From Candidatus Gastranaerophilales bacterium (GTDB lineage Bacteria; Cyanobacteriota; Vampirovibrionia; Gastranaerophilales; Gastranaerophilaceae): 35,282 bases of DNA. Position numbers and translations under genes: made by a program. Positions 1 through 8,165 of this stretch are shown piece after piece; the first letter of the stretch is position 1, and every line of letters begins with the position of its first letter. The stretch spans positions 1-35,282 of the forward strand of contig CALUPM010000013.1 in the NCBI GenBank assembly GCA_944322665.1, read 5' to 3'. Under the pieces are notes generated by a model. That model had not been told where the DNA came from, ran no database searches, and saw only the letters and a list, made by a program, of their open reading frames with translations.

Positions 1-432
1 AGTGTTGTTCTGCCGGCACATACCCCTGTACTTTTGCGCAATATGAATACAATATCAACGAATAATATTATAAGCGGATCTAATGTAAATTTTTTAGTAA
101 TGTCTGATGTCAAAGACAGACTTGGAAATATATTAATAAAAGCCGGAACTCCGGCAACTGCTCAAATTACGTTTGCAAGACAAACCGGAGATAATTTAGG
201 AATGGAAGGTAAAATAGAAATAAACGATTTCCATACAACAGCAGTTGACGGTTCGTTTGTGCCTTTATCCGGCTCGCTTTCTGCAAAAGGTGAAAACAGA
301 ATGGCTCTTTCCATAGTCCTTAGTGTTTTAATTTGTCCGTTGTTTTTATTAATGGATGGAAACGAAGCCACGATACCTGCCGGAGCTACTAAAACAGTAT
401 TTACTGTATCTGAAGTTTATATAAATCCCTAA
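1..432 (+). CDS. C-terminal part of a hypothetical envelope-type protein (5' end outside window)
   Basis: The frame is open from the first base of the window, so the gene begins upstream and only its last 143 codons are visible. Residues read LPAHTPVLLRNMNTIS, then a stretch with IKAGTPATAQIT and VPLSGS, and it ends IPAGATKTVFTV. This pattern of 'PAGTPV' and 'IKAGTPV' beta segments is typical of small surface or periplasmic proteins that list physical properties but have no known activity. One hydrophobic segment (ALSIVLSVLICPLFLLM) lies near the C terminus. A TTG at 34 is available in frame but has no ribosome binding site, so I do not take it as the start. The function is unknown. A strong terminator follows 18 bp after the stop. 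Confidence 0.7.
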   Translation, partial: SVVLPAHTPVLLRNMNTISTNNIISGSNVNFLVMSDVKDRLGNILIKAGTPATAQITFARQTGDNLGMEGKIEINDFHTTAVDGSFVPLSGSLSAKGENRMALSIVLSVLICPLFLLMDGNEATIPAGATKTVFTVSEVYINP

Positions 433-449
433 TTAAATTTTACTAATTT

Positions 450-495
450 AAAAGAGTCTCAAGTGGTTTTAATTCACAAAAGACTCTTTTTATTT
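450..495 (+). terminator. Rho-independent terminator after the first gene
   Basis: AAAAGAGTCT (450-459) pairs perfectly with AGACTCTTTT (481-490), and the right arm runs into a T-rich tail. It ends the transcript of the partial gene at 1-432. Confidence 0.85.
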
Positions 496-599
496 TATAA
501 AATGATAATATAAAAATATAGATATAAAAAATATTTTTGTAATAAAATAAAGAAAGACCCGTTCTTTGAGATGAAATTTTGAAAAATATAAAAGGCGGA

Positions 600-675
600 C
601 GGTTTATCCGTTACGGTTATCCTGAACTTGTTTCAGTATCTCAGGCAGAGAGTGACAAAATTCAGTATGACAAAC
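600..675. repeat. Degenerate copy of the ATCCTGA/GATGAC intergenic repeat
   Basis: Between the terminator and the ROK kinase, the sequence ATCCTGAACTTGTTTCAG...TATCTCAG...CAGTATGAC resembles a decayed member of the palindromic repeat family seen intact at 12623, 18358, 22103 and 29660. No gene is visible in 433-730. Confidence 0.45.
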
Positions 676-730
676 AGACCGTTGAAAGAAAAAATTTTAA
701 AAGTACATAAAATTTAAGGGGAGATAAGAA

Positions 731-1684
731 ATGGCTAAAAACAGAATTGGAATTGATGTTGGCGGAACAAATGTAAAGATTGCGCTTGTGGATACAAAGG
801 GCAAGATTGTTTATTCAAACTCTGTTCCGACACGTGCTGAAATGGGTTATGAATACACCGTAAACAACATTAAACAGGCGATTTATGACCTGCTTAAAGA
901 AACCAAATTAACGACAAAAGACATTGAAGGAATCGGATTTGGTTTTCCGGGACAGGTTGACTACAAGGCCGGAATTGTCAGAAACGCTCCGAATATTCCG
1001 GGATGGGTGGAAGTTCCGATTGCAAAACTTATTGAAGACGAATTCAAAATTCCGACGCGTGTTGATAACGACGTAAGATGCGCGGCGCTAGGTGAACTGA
1101 ATTACGGTGCGGGCAAAGGCTGTGAAAATCTTATCTGTATTACTGTCGGCACAGGTATCGGGTCGGGTTTGATTTTGAACGGAAAACTCGTAAGAGGAGC
1201 TTCCAATGCGGCAGGTGAAATCGGGCATATTAAACTTCAAATGAACGGCGGCCCTATTTGCGGATGCGGAGATACAGGATGTCTTGAAGCTTTCGCGTCA
1301 GGCCCTTCAATTGTTGCAATGGCAGAAGATTATATCAGAGGCGGCAAGTCTACAAAATTCCGAGAAATGGCAAGCGGTGGACAGATTACGCCGTATATTG
1401 TCTGCGAAGCTGCTAAAGCCGGCGATCCTGTCGCTCAGAGAATTTTCACAATTATGGGCGAATACATTGGAATAGGTCTTGCAAGTGTTGTAAACCTCTT
1501 AAATCCTGAAAGAATAATTGTCGGCGGCGGAGTTGCGGATGCCGGCGAAATCCTTCTTACTCCGATGGCAGAGGCTTTGAAAAAACGTGCTATGAAAATT
1601 GCAGGCGCTGCTGTGGAAATTGTGCCTGCCCAGCTCGGCAATACGGCCGGCGTTATCGGTTCAAGCTTGCTTATTGAAAGCTGA
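731..1684 (+). CDS. glcK: ROK-family sugar kinase, probably glucokinase
   Basis: This 317-aa protein would phosphorylate glucose (or another hexose) with ATP in the cytoplasm at the entry to glycolysis. The N-terminal phosphate loop is IGIDVGGTNVKIA (residues 6-18). The catalytic aspartate lies in RVDNDVR (D114 by analogy). The ROK zinc site is complete: GEIGH (His166) plus CGCGDTGC (Cys177, 179, 184). Length is normal for bacterial glucokinases of this family. The start is ATG with AAGGGGAG 6 nt upstream. It is a single-gene unit, closed by a hairpin terminator. ROK proteins also include N-acetylmannosamine and fructose kinases and repressors. There is no N-terminal helix-turn-helix, so it is an enzyme rather than a repressor; the exact sugar is inferred. 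Confidence 0.88.
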   Translation: MAKNRIGIDVGGTNVKIALVDTKGKIVYSNSVPTRAEMGYEYTVNNIKQAIYDLLKETKLTTKDIEGIGFGFPGQVDYKAGIVRNAPNIPGWVEVPIAKLIEDEFKIPTRVDNDVRCAALGELNYGAGKGCENLICITVGTGIGSGLILNGKLVRGASNAAGEIGHIKLQMNGGPICGCGDTGCLEAFASGPSIVAMAEDYIRGGKSTKFREMASGGQITPYIVCEAAKAGDPVAQRIFTIMGEYIGIGLASVVNLLNPERIIVGGGVADAGEILLTPMAEALKKRAMKIAGAAVEIVPAQLGNTAGVIGSSLLIES

Positions 1685-1739
1685 TTTTAATCAACAACTT
1701 AGAGTCTGATTTCTGCGCGGAACCTTCCAAAAAATATAC

Positions 1740-1772
1740 AAAAGTCCTTCCGGAAAAGAAGGACTTTTTAAT
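1740..1772 (+). terminator. Rho-independent terminator of the ROK kinase
   Basis: AAAAGTCCTT (1740-1749) pairs with AAGGACTTTT (1759-1768), followed by TTAATTTTTG. It lies between convergent genes, and the A-rich left side gives T-rich RNA on the other strand too, so it may serve tyrA as well. Confidence 0.85.
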
Positions 1773-1793
1773 TTTTGTTTAAAAATTTGATAT

Positions 1794-2549
1794 TTAGAAC
1801 ATTTTAGAGCGTTTGTCTTTTATTTTTTTGATTTTTGCACTGTAGTCCGATGTAATCAAATCTCCGACTGATTTGTAGAGTTTAAGTATTGCGTGTTCAA
1901 TGTTTTTGCTGTTCATTGAAACCATATCTTCTGCCATTTCGGTATTAGACATAGCAAGGCGGGTCATATCCCTGAACCCGCTCGAGGCAAGGTCAAGCGC
2001 AAGCGGATTTTCTTCCGCTGCCGCAAAAAGCGCCTGTGAAATTACCATCGGCATGTGAGAAATCATCGCAACCGCTTCATCATGAAGTTCAGGTTTTGTA
2101 ATTATCGGGTTTGCTCCGAGAATTTGAATTATTTGAATAAGTTTTGTAATGTCATTTGTGCCAAAAGCCGGAGTTATCGCCCATTTTGCCCCCTCAAAAA
2201 GTTCCGGAAAAGAGTTTTCAAATCCCTGATGTTCTGTTCCTGCCATCGGATGTGAAGGGATAAAATTGTAAGGGCGTTGTTTTTTGCATACAAATTCTTT
2301 CAGGCTGCAGACATCTGTCACAAGGGTTTCGGGCTTTAAATATTTTTCAAGTTCATCAAGAACGGAAAGGGTTTTGTTCATTGCAGAGCATACAAAAACA
2401 ACTTCACAGTCTTTAAGAACGTCATAATTTTTGTAAATACTTTCGCCCTGCTGTGACTGTGAAACACCTTTTACATCAAAGCCTTTTGCCTTTAATCCTT
2501 TAAAAATCGACCCGCCTATAAGCCCGAGTCCGACAACTCCGATTTTCAT
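1794..2549 (-). CDS. tyrA: Prephenate (or arogenate) dehydrogenase
   Basis: This 251-aa enzyme oxidatively decarboxylates prephenate or arogenate in tyrosine synthesis. The N terminus is a Rossmann fold with GLGLIGGS (residues 7-14), and the diagnostic HPMAGTE motif follows at about 100-106. There is no chorismate mutase domain and no ACT domain, so this is a short monofunctional form, as in cyanobacteria. I chose the ATG at 2549 because AGAGG lies 8 nt upstream of it. An in-frame GTG at 2558 would overlap the proA stop and sits directly on that ribosome binding site. It is the last gene of a proB-proA-tyrA unit. NAD versus NADP use and prephenate versus arogenate preference cannot be read reliably here. 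Confidence 0.9.
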   Translation of the reverse strand: MKIGVVGLGLIGGSIFKGLKAKGFDVKGVSQSQQGESIYKNYDVLKDCEVVFVCSAMNKTLSVLDELEKYLKPETLVTDVCSLKEFVCKKQRPYNFIPSHPMAGTEHQGFENSFPELFEGAKWAITPAFGTNDITKLIQIIQILGANPIITKPELHDEAVAMISHMPMVISQALFAAAEENPLALDLASSGFRDMTRLAMSNTEMAEDMVSMNSKNIEHAILKLYKSVGDLITSDYSAKIKKIKDKRSKMF

Positions 2550-2551
2550 TT

Positions 2552-3841
2552 TTAACACCTCTTGATTGGCAGGCCTCCGGGCGGAAGCTGAAGTTTGTTT
2601 TTATAATTGAATTGTTTTCTGCCTTCAACATAGTCCGCAACTATCTGCCCGTTTCCTTCAAGTTTGTATTTGTAAATTGTAAGCCCTTCAAGTCCGACAG
2701 GGCCTCTTGCGTGAATTTTTGCGGTTGAAATTCCGACTTCCGCGCCGAAACCGTAGCGGAATCCGTCCGCAAATCTTGTCGAAACATTAAAGTAGACTCC
2801 GGCAGAATCCACATTGTTCATAAATTTTTCCGCATTTTCAATGTTTTTTGTAATTATGCAGTCAGTGTGACCCGAACCGTAGGTGTTGATATGGTTTATT
2901 GCCTCATCAAGATTTTTTACGGTTTTGAATGCGAGAATTTTGTCACCGTACTCATGCGCCCAGCTTTCGGGATTGTCTATCAGTTTGATTTCCTCAAGCT
3001 GAAGTGCTGCGAGAAGTTCGTCTTTGTGTGCAAAATTTTCGTGGATTAAGAGAGTTTCTACGCTGTTGCAGGCGCTTGGATACTGGGTTTTGGCGTCTAT
3101 AATAATTTTTTCAGCCTCTATAAGGTCTGCGCTTTCGTCGACAAAAATATGACAGATTCCGTCTGCGTGCCCGAGAACCGGAATTTTTGTATTTTCTTTG
3201 ACAAATTTTACAAGGCTGTTTCCGCCTCTTGGAATAATAAGGTTAATATACTTGTCGCATTTAAGCATCTCTCCGACGTCATCGCGTGTAAATACCTGCT
3301 GAATAACGTTTTTCGGGAAGCCTTCAACTTTATCAAGTGCTCCGTTAATTATTTCAAGAATTTTTTTATTTGTATTTGTCGATTCTTTGCCACCTTTGAG
3401 AATTACCGTATTTGCAGATTTAATTGCAAGCGATGAAATTTGCGAAATTACATCAGGACGCGCTTCAAAGATTATCCCGAGAACGCCTATCGGGCATGAA
3501 ACTTTGGACAGTGTTAAATTTTCATCAAGTTCACGCACAAAAAGCTTTTTGTTGACAGGGTCAGGAAGCTTTGCAATAGCACGGACTCCGGCAATCATAT
3601 CCCGCATTTTGTTTTCGTCGAGTTTCAGACGGTTGAGAGTTGATTTTGAAATTTCTCCGTTTTCAACAAGAGGAGAAGCAAGCTCTAAGTCAATTTTGTT
3701 TGCCTCAAAAATTTCATCTTTTGCCTCTTCAAGCGCATCAGCTATTTTATTAAGCGCTTCATTTTTAATCTCTTTGCTCAAAGATGCCGTCATAAGTGAG
3801 GCTTCTTTTGCTTTTTTTGCAATTTCAATAAAATTCGTCAT
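2552..3841 (-). CDS. proA: Glutamate-5-semialdehyde dehydrogenase (gamma-glutamyl phosphate reductase)
   Basis: ProA reduces gamma-glutamyl phosphate with NADPH to glutamate semialdehyde, the second step of proline synthesis. The 429-aa length is normal. An aldehyde-dehydrogenase fold is evident: IFEARPDV at about 124-131, the nucleotide-site segment VILKGGKES (146-154), and the catalytic cysteine in YPSACNS (C258). It ends with GLTIYKYKLEGNGQ and a short tail. AAGGAG lies just before the ATG, within the 9-bp gap after proB, so the two are co-transcribed. The stop is 2 bp before the preferred tyrA start. Confidence 0.97.
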   Translation of the reverse strand: MTNFIEIAKKAKEASLMTASLSKEIKNEALNKIADALEEAKDEIFEANKIDLELASPLVENGEISKSTLNRLKLDENKMRDMIAGVRAIAKLPDPVNKKLFVRELDENLTLSKVSCPIGVLGIIFEARPDVISQISSLAIKSANTVILKGGKESTNTNKKILEIINGALDKVEGFPKNVIQQVFTRDDVGEMLKCDKYINLIIPRGGNSLVKFVKENTKIPVLGHADGICHIFVDESADLIEAEKIIIDAKTQYPSACNSVETLLIHENFAHKDELLAALQLEEIKLIDNPESWAHEYGDKILAFKTVKNLDEAINHINTYGSGHTDCIITKNIENAEKFMNNVDSAGVYFNVSTRFADGFRYGFGAEVGISTAKIHARGPVGLEGLTIYKYKLEGNGQIVADYVEGRKQFNYKNKLQLPPGGLPIKRC

Positions 3842-3850
3842 TTAAACTCC

Positions 3851-4993
3851 TTACAAAATTGTTATGTTGTCGCGTGTGATTATTGCATCATAATTTTTGA
3901 ACCCGAGAATTTTGATGATATCGTCAGAATGGCAGCCGATGACTTTGCGGCAGGAGTCCGAATCATAATTAACCATACCGCGGGCAAATTCGTGGTCATT
4001 TTCGTCAATAATTGATATTACGTCGCCTTTTTTAAATTCATGGATTACGTCGATAACGCCGATTGGAAGAAGGCTTTTTTCTTTTTCTACAAGTGCTTTT
4101 TTGGCCCCGTGGTTTACCTTAATTTTTCCGATAATATTTGTCGCATAACCTATCCATCGTTTTTTGTCGGAAAGACCTTCTGTCTGCGGCAGAAACATCG
4201 TGCCGAGTTCTTCGCCTTCAAAAACTTTTTTAATAACATAGGGAATTTTTCCGTTTGCGATGAGAACTTTCCCGCCGAAACGGGTCACCATTCTTGCTGC
4301 CATCAATTTTGTTCTCATTCCGCCGCGGCCGCCGTCAGAAGCGTCGGTTCCAAGGTCCAGAATTTCATCCGTTACTTCATTCACAACCGGAATAATTTTT
4401 GCATCAGGATTTTCTTTAGGGTTTTTGTCATAGAGTCCATCGACGTCTGATAAAATCAAAAGCAAATCTGCGTCAAGTTCGCTTGCAACAAGCGCGGAAA
4501 GTTTGTCGTTGTCTGAAAAACAGACCTGCATGTGTTCATACCGCGGGTCAACTTCAATGCTTGAAACAGTATCATTCTGGTTGATTACAGGAATTACGCC
4601 GAGTTCCAGAAGTTTGTTCAGGGTTGTTCTAAGGCTCAGATATCTTGTTCTTATCCCGAAGTCGTCTTCCGTCAGAAGAATTTGTGCTGCCACAAGCCCG
4701 TAGCCGTCAAATCCGCTTTCGTAAATAGACATAAGTTTTCCCTGTCCGATTGCCGCACAGGCTTGCTTCAGAGCTGTGCCGGTTGTTCCTTCAAGCCCTA
4801 AGCGTTTTCTGCCCAGACCTACGGCACCTGATGTGATGAGAATAACTTCTTTTCCTGATTTTACAAGAGATGCCATATCTTCAATAAATGAAAAAATCCT
4901 CGGCAAGGAAACATTCCCGTCGCTGTTTCTTAAAATATTTGTTCCTAATTTTACGACAACGCGTTTTGCGTTTATAAATTCACTTCTCTTCAT
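3851..4993 (-). CDS. proB: Glutamate 5-kinase with C-terminal PUA domain
   Basis: ProB phosphorylates L-glutamate, the first and usually proline-inhibited step of proline synthesis. The 380-aa form has an amino-acid-kinase domain: VVKLGTN near residue 13, ITSGAVGLG, the aspartate-rich ILSDVDGLYDKNP, and GGRGGMRTK (lid/ATP site). A PUA domain covers roughly the last 100 residues (KVNHGAKKAL onward). No Shine-Dalgarno precedes the ATG. Instead a TATAAT box ends 6 nt upstream, so the message is probably leaderless. First gene of proB-proA-tyrA, divergent from the methyltransferase gene at 5038. Confidence 0.97.
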   Translation of the reverse strand: MKRSEFINAKRVVVKLGTNILRNSDGNVSLPRIFSFIEDMASLVKSGKEVILITSGAVGLGRKRLGLEGTTGTALKQACAAIGQGKLMSIYESGFDGYGLVAAQILLTEDDFGIRTRYLSLRTTLNKLLELGVIPVINQNDTVSSIEVDPRYEHMQVCFSDNDKLSALVASELDADLLLILSDVDGLYDKNPKENPDAKIIPVVNEVTDEILDLGTDASDGGRGGMRTKLMAARMVTRFGGKVLIANGKIPYVIKKVFEGEELGTMFLPQTEGLSDKKRWIGYATNIIGKIKVNHGAKKALVEKEKSLLPIGVIDVIHEFKKGDVISIIDENDHEFARGMVNYDSDSCRKVIGCHSDDIIKILGFKNYDAIITRDNITIL

Positions 4994-4999
4994 AAAATG

Positions 5000-5028
5000 A
5001 TTATAGCATGGAAAAAATTTTATGCTAA
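5000..5028 (-). promoter_or_regulatory. Promoter of proB-proA-tyrA, leaderless type
   Basis: On the minus strand TTAGCA (5028-5023), a 17-nt spacer and TATAAT (5005-5000) precede the proB ATG (4993) by exactly 6 nt. Transcription would begin at or next to the A of ATG. Confidence 0.65.
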
Positions 5029-5037
5029 AATCAGGAC
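5003..5037 (+). promoter_or_regulatory. Promoter of the pterin-binding methyltransferase gene, leaderless type
   Basis: An extended -10, ATGCTAAAAT (hexamer TAAAAT 5026-5031), is followed by 6 nt and then ATG at 5038. It overlaps the divergent proB promoter. TAGCAT (5004-5009) and ATGCTA (5022-5027) form an inverted repeat shared by the two promoters. Confidence 0.6.
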
Positions 5038-5955
5038 ATGATATTGATTGGCGAAAATATTCATGTAGTTTCGGCGGCTGTAAAAGAAGCGCTTTTAAAA
5101 AAGGATGAAGCTTTTATAAAACAGCTTATTTCTCTCCAGAACAAAATGGATTATGCAGATTTAAACGTCGGGCCTGCAAGAGGTGAATTGAGAGGAATTT
5201 TGAATTTTCTCTGTCCTGTTGTTGAGGCAAATTCGGATTTGAAAATTTCTCTTGATACTGTAAATTTTGAAGATATGAAGGCCTCTTTTGAATTTGTCAA
5301 AAATCAGAAGGATGTAATTTTAAACAGCACAGCGGGCGACAGTGCACAACTTGATATGATGACAGATTTTGCCCTGGAAAAAGAATGTAATCTGATTGCG
5401 CTTACAATGACAAAAGCGGGTGGAATTCCTGACACGTGCGATGGCAGAATGGAAATTGCGTTTGAGATTTACGAACAATGTTTAAAGAAAAATCTTTTGG
5501 AAAAACTTTATTTTGACCCGCTCGTACTTCCGCTGACGGCTGCTCAGGCTCAGGCAAAAGAAGCACTTGATACTTTAAAAATGCTGAAAGAAACTTTTGA
5601 AGTTCCGGTAAAAACCGTTATCGGACTTTCCAACATTTCAAACGGTTCGCCTGCAGGATTAAGGCGGTTAATCAACAGGGTTTATGCCTCTCTTTGCATT
5701 GGTGCCGGTCTTGATGCAGTGATTATGGATGCGGCTGATGATGAATTAATAAGAATTCTTAAAATGCTGGACTCTCAAAATCCGGAAAATGAAACCGACA
5801 AACTTTATCTGGATTTGAGTGATATGATAAAAAATTTCACTGATTTAGAAGAAATCAGCTATGACAAAAGTAATCACGAACAGGTCAGAATAATAAAAAC
5901 CTGCGAAGTTCTTTTAAATAAAAAAATATATTCTGACAGCTTTGCACAAGTTTAA
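5038..5955 (+). CDS. Pterin-binding methyltransferase (AcsE / MetH pterin-domain family)
   Basis: A 305-aa TIM-barrel protein of the pterin-binding superfamily that includes methyltetrahydrofolate:corrinoid methyltransferase (AcsE) and the folate domain of MetH. Pterin-contact motifs are visible: DLNVGPARG (residues 41-49), SLDTVN (71-76), LNSTAG (95-100), FDPLVLPL (159-166) and GLSNISNGSP (196-205, with N199). The GLSN(I/V)S motif favours methyl-H4folate enzymes over dihydropteroate synthase. No corrinoid-binding domain is fused and no Wood-Ljungdahl or cobalamin gene lies nearby, so the methyl acceptor is unknown. It could work with a separate corrinoid protein. No Shine-Dalgarno is present; the -10 box places transcription start at the ATG. 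About 50 residues longer than AcsE at the C terminus. Confidence 0.8.
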   Translation: MILIGENIHVVSAAVKEALLKKDEAFIKQLISLQNKMDYADLNVGPARGELRGILNFLCPVVEANSDLKISLDTVNFEDMKASFEFVKNQKDVILNSTAGDSAQLDMMTDFALEKECNLIALTMTKAGGIPDTCDGRMEIAFEIYEQCLKKNLLEKLYFDPLVLPLTAAQAQAKEALDTLKMLKETFEVPVKTVIGLSNISNGSPAGLRRLINRVYASLCIGAGLDAVIMDAADDELIRILKMLDSQNPENETDKLYLDLSDMIKNFTDLEEISYDKSNHEQVRIIKTCEVLLNKKIYSDSFAQV

Positions 5956-5970
5956 ATTTTGTGCTAATAT
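5942..5970 (+). promoter_or_regulatory. Promoter of the TPR-lipoprotein unit
   Basis: TTGCAC (5942-5947), a 17-nt spacer and TGC-TAATAT (hexamer 5965-5970) form a good extended -10 promoter. It begins inside the last codons of the methyltransferase gene and leaves a leader of about 60 nt before the proposed ATT start at 6039. Confidence 0.6.
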
Positions 5971-6038
5971 ATTGGCATAAATACAAAAAATGTATTTAGA
6001 AACGGTTAAGGTTATTATTTTAAATCAGGAGCGGAAAA

Positions 6039-8165
6039 ATTAAAAAGCAGATATTAACAGTTTCGGCAGTTTTAGCGTTGATGCTTACGGGAATTCCGGC
6101 AACGGCTTATATGCCGCCGGAGGCAAATTCTTTATACCAGCAGGCTTGCACTCTGGAATACCAGCACAATTTTGATGAAGCAATCTTAAAAATTCAGGAG
6201 GCTATAAAAATAGCCGGAGAAGACGCTCTGCTTTATACAAAACTCGCAGGGCTTCTGGCAGAAACCGACAGGTATGATGAAGCAATTGACGCGTATAATA
6301 CGGTTGTGAAACTAAGGCCCGATGATGCTTTTGTCTACATAAGCATTGGAAATATTTACGAAACCCAGTCAAAATATATTCAGGCACTTGAAGCTTACAA
6401 TCAAGCGCTCAAACTTTTTCCGCAGTATAAATATAACTATTTGAATATTGCAAACGTTGAATATTTGATGAACGACTACAACGCGGCAATAGAAAATTAT
6501 ACAAAATTCCTCGAAACTTATTCAAACCACAGAGAAGCCAGAGAAAGCCTTGCAAATGCCTATCTTTCCGCAAACAAACCAGACAAAGCCGTTGCGGAAT
6601 ATGCAAAACTTTACGAAGCTGAACCTGACAAATTCAAATTTAATTCCAACTATGGCTTAGCTCTTTTCCAGACGGAAGATTACGCAAAGGCAGTAGAATT
6701 TCTTGAAAAAGCAATCGAGCAGGAACCGGACAGTCTTTCTTCCCACATAAGTCTTGCGCGCTCTTATCAGGAACTTAACAAAAAAGAAGAAGCCTTAAGG
6801 CAGTATGAAATTGTCTTTAATCAGGCGCCGAACCTTCATTCAATAAGGTTTGATTATGCGAACCTTCTTGCAGACATGGACAAAAACGGAGAGGCAATTG
6901 CGCAATACAAAATTTACGCGGAACATTATCCGGAGGACGTCAGAACTTTCAAAAACATGGCAATTGTTTACAAAAGACTCAACGACTATGACAACACAAT
7001 TGCAAACTACGAAAAAGCTCTTATGCTTGACGGCAAAGACCTCGGCGTCAAAAAAGAACTTGCGACCTGCTATCATATGAAAAAAGATTACGCAAATGCG
7101 CTTAAATATTACGATGAAGTTCTGAAAGCCGAACCTGACAATTATGATATCAAAGTCAATAAAGCAATAGCGCTTCATGCTGAAGAAAAATATGAAGATG
7201 CAATTGCACTTTATAAAGAAATTTTATCGCAGAAAGAAAATCCGATAGTTGACAGCAATTTGACAGAAGCGTTGGTGTCACAGGGCAAAATTGATTTAGA
7301 CCTGAAAAATTATTCAAAAGCGGCGGATGAATTTGAACAGGCAATATCACGCGGCGCAAAAGACGGTTTTGCATACTACGGGCTTGCAAAATGCTACCGC
7401 GTCAGCGGAACAACTGATAAGGTCGGAGAATTGTACGAAAAAGCAGTGGAACTTTCACCGGAACAAAAGATTTTTAGCGATGAATATGCAGATTTTATAG
7501 CGGAAACAAACGCCGCCTCCGCAGCCTCCGCTGCAGCAGGTACAGCTTCAACGGATTCTCCTGCCGCTACAGCACCGGAGGCGTCCTCCTCAGCTGTACC
7601 TGCTGCCGTAGAAGAAACAGCCCCTTCTTCAGGAACCACGGACGGCAAACTCCCTTCAATAAGCGTTGAAAATACTGAAGAAAATGTTGTTGCCGTTGCA
7701 AATGTTGACAAAAGTAAGGATTTTATCGCAAAAGGTGATGAAAATTACAAAAAAGATAATTATGACAAGGCTATCGAAAATTACAAAGAAGCTTTAAAAA
7801 TTAATGCAAACGATGAAGAAACTCTTTTGAAAATCGGAAACATTTACAAAATGCAGGATGACAACGGCAAAGCGCTTGATTTTTATAAAAAAGCGATTTT
7901 CGTAAATCCTGATTATGCAGACGGCTGGTTCAATTTAGGGCTTGTCTACGCAAATGACAACAATATTTCAAAGAGCAAGGAATGCTTTGAAAAGGTAATT
8001 TCGCTGGATGCTGAGTATGCATACGCATATTATGCCCTCGCAATTGCTTTTGAAGAAGAAGACAACAAAGAAGAAGCAGTTAAGAATTACCGGTCTTTTC
8101 TGAAATACAACAAAGATACGAATATGGTTAAAGTCGTTGAAGACAGGATTAACAACTTACAGTAA
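6039..8165 (+). CDS. Exported tetratricopeptide-repeat protein, apparent ATT start codon
   Basis: A 708-aa secreted or periplasmic TPR scaffold. A signal peptide is visible only if translation starts at the ATT at 6039: Lys-Lys, then QILTVSAVLALMLTG and an ATA cleavage site before YMPPEA. AGGAG lies 7 nt upstream of this ATT, while the nearest conventional starts (TTG 6078, ATG 6081) have no ribosome binding site and fall inside the hydrophobic core. An in-frame TAA at 6021 excludes an earlier start. A long array of 34-residue TPRs (A..Y..A/L...P) fills residues 20-480. A low-complexity Ala/Ser/Thr/Pro linker spans about 487-535, and three more TPRs close the protein. It overlaps the lipoprotein gene by one base (TAATG), suggesting joint function at the envelope. 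Specific partners are unknown. Confidence 0.85.
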   Translation: MKKQILTVSAVLALMLTGIPATAYMPPEANSLYQQACTLEYQHNFDEAILKIQEAIKIAGEDALLYTKLAGLLAETDRYDEAIDAYNTVVKLRPDDAFVYISIGNIYETQSKYIQALEAYNQALKLFPQYKYNYLNIANVEYLMNDYNAAIENYTKFLETYSNHREARESLANAYLSANKPDKAVAEYAKLYEAEPDKFKFNSNYGLALFQTEDYAKAVEFLEKAIEQEPDSLSSHISLARSYQELNKKEEALRQYEIVFNQAPNLHSIRFDYANLLADMDKNGEAIAQYKIYAEHYPEDVRTFKNMAIVYKRLNDYDNTIANYEKALMLDGKDLGVKKELATCYHMKKDYANALKYYDEVLKAEPDNYDIKVNKAIALHAEEKYEDAIALYKEILSQKENPIVDSNLTEALVSQGKIDLDLKNYSKAADEFEQAISRGAKDGFAYYGLAKCYRVSGTTDKVGELYEKAVELSPEQKIFSDEYADFIAETNAASAASAAAGTASTDSPAATAPEASSSAVPAAVEETAPSSGTTDGKLPSISVENTEENVVAVANVDKSKDFIAKGDENYKKDNYDKAIENYKEALKINANDEETLLKIGNIYKMQDDNGKALDFYKKAIFVNPDYADGWFNLGLVYANDNNISKSKECFEKVISLDAEYAYAYYALAIAFEEEDNKEEAVKNYRSFLKYNKDTNMVKVVEDRINNLQ

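Noticed and set aside
2552-4993. Several plus-strand open frames over proA and proB, up to 152 codons
   Set aside because: They are complementary-strand shadows of conserved genes, without ribosome binding sites or recognisable domains.
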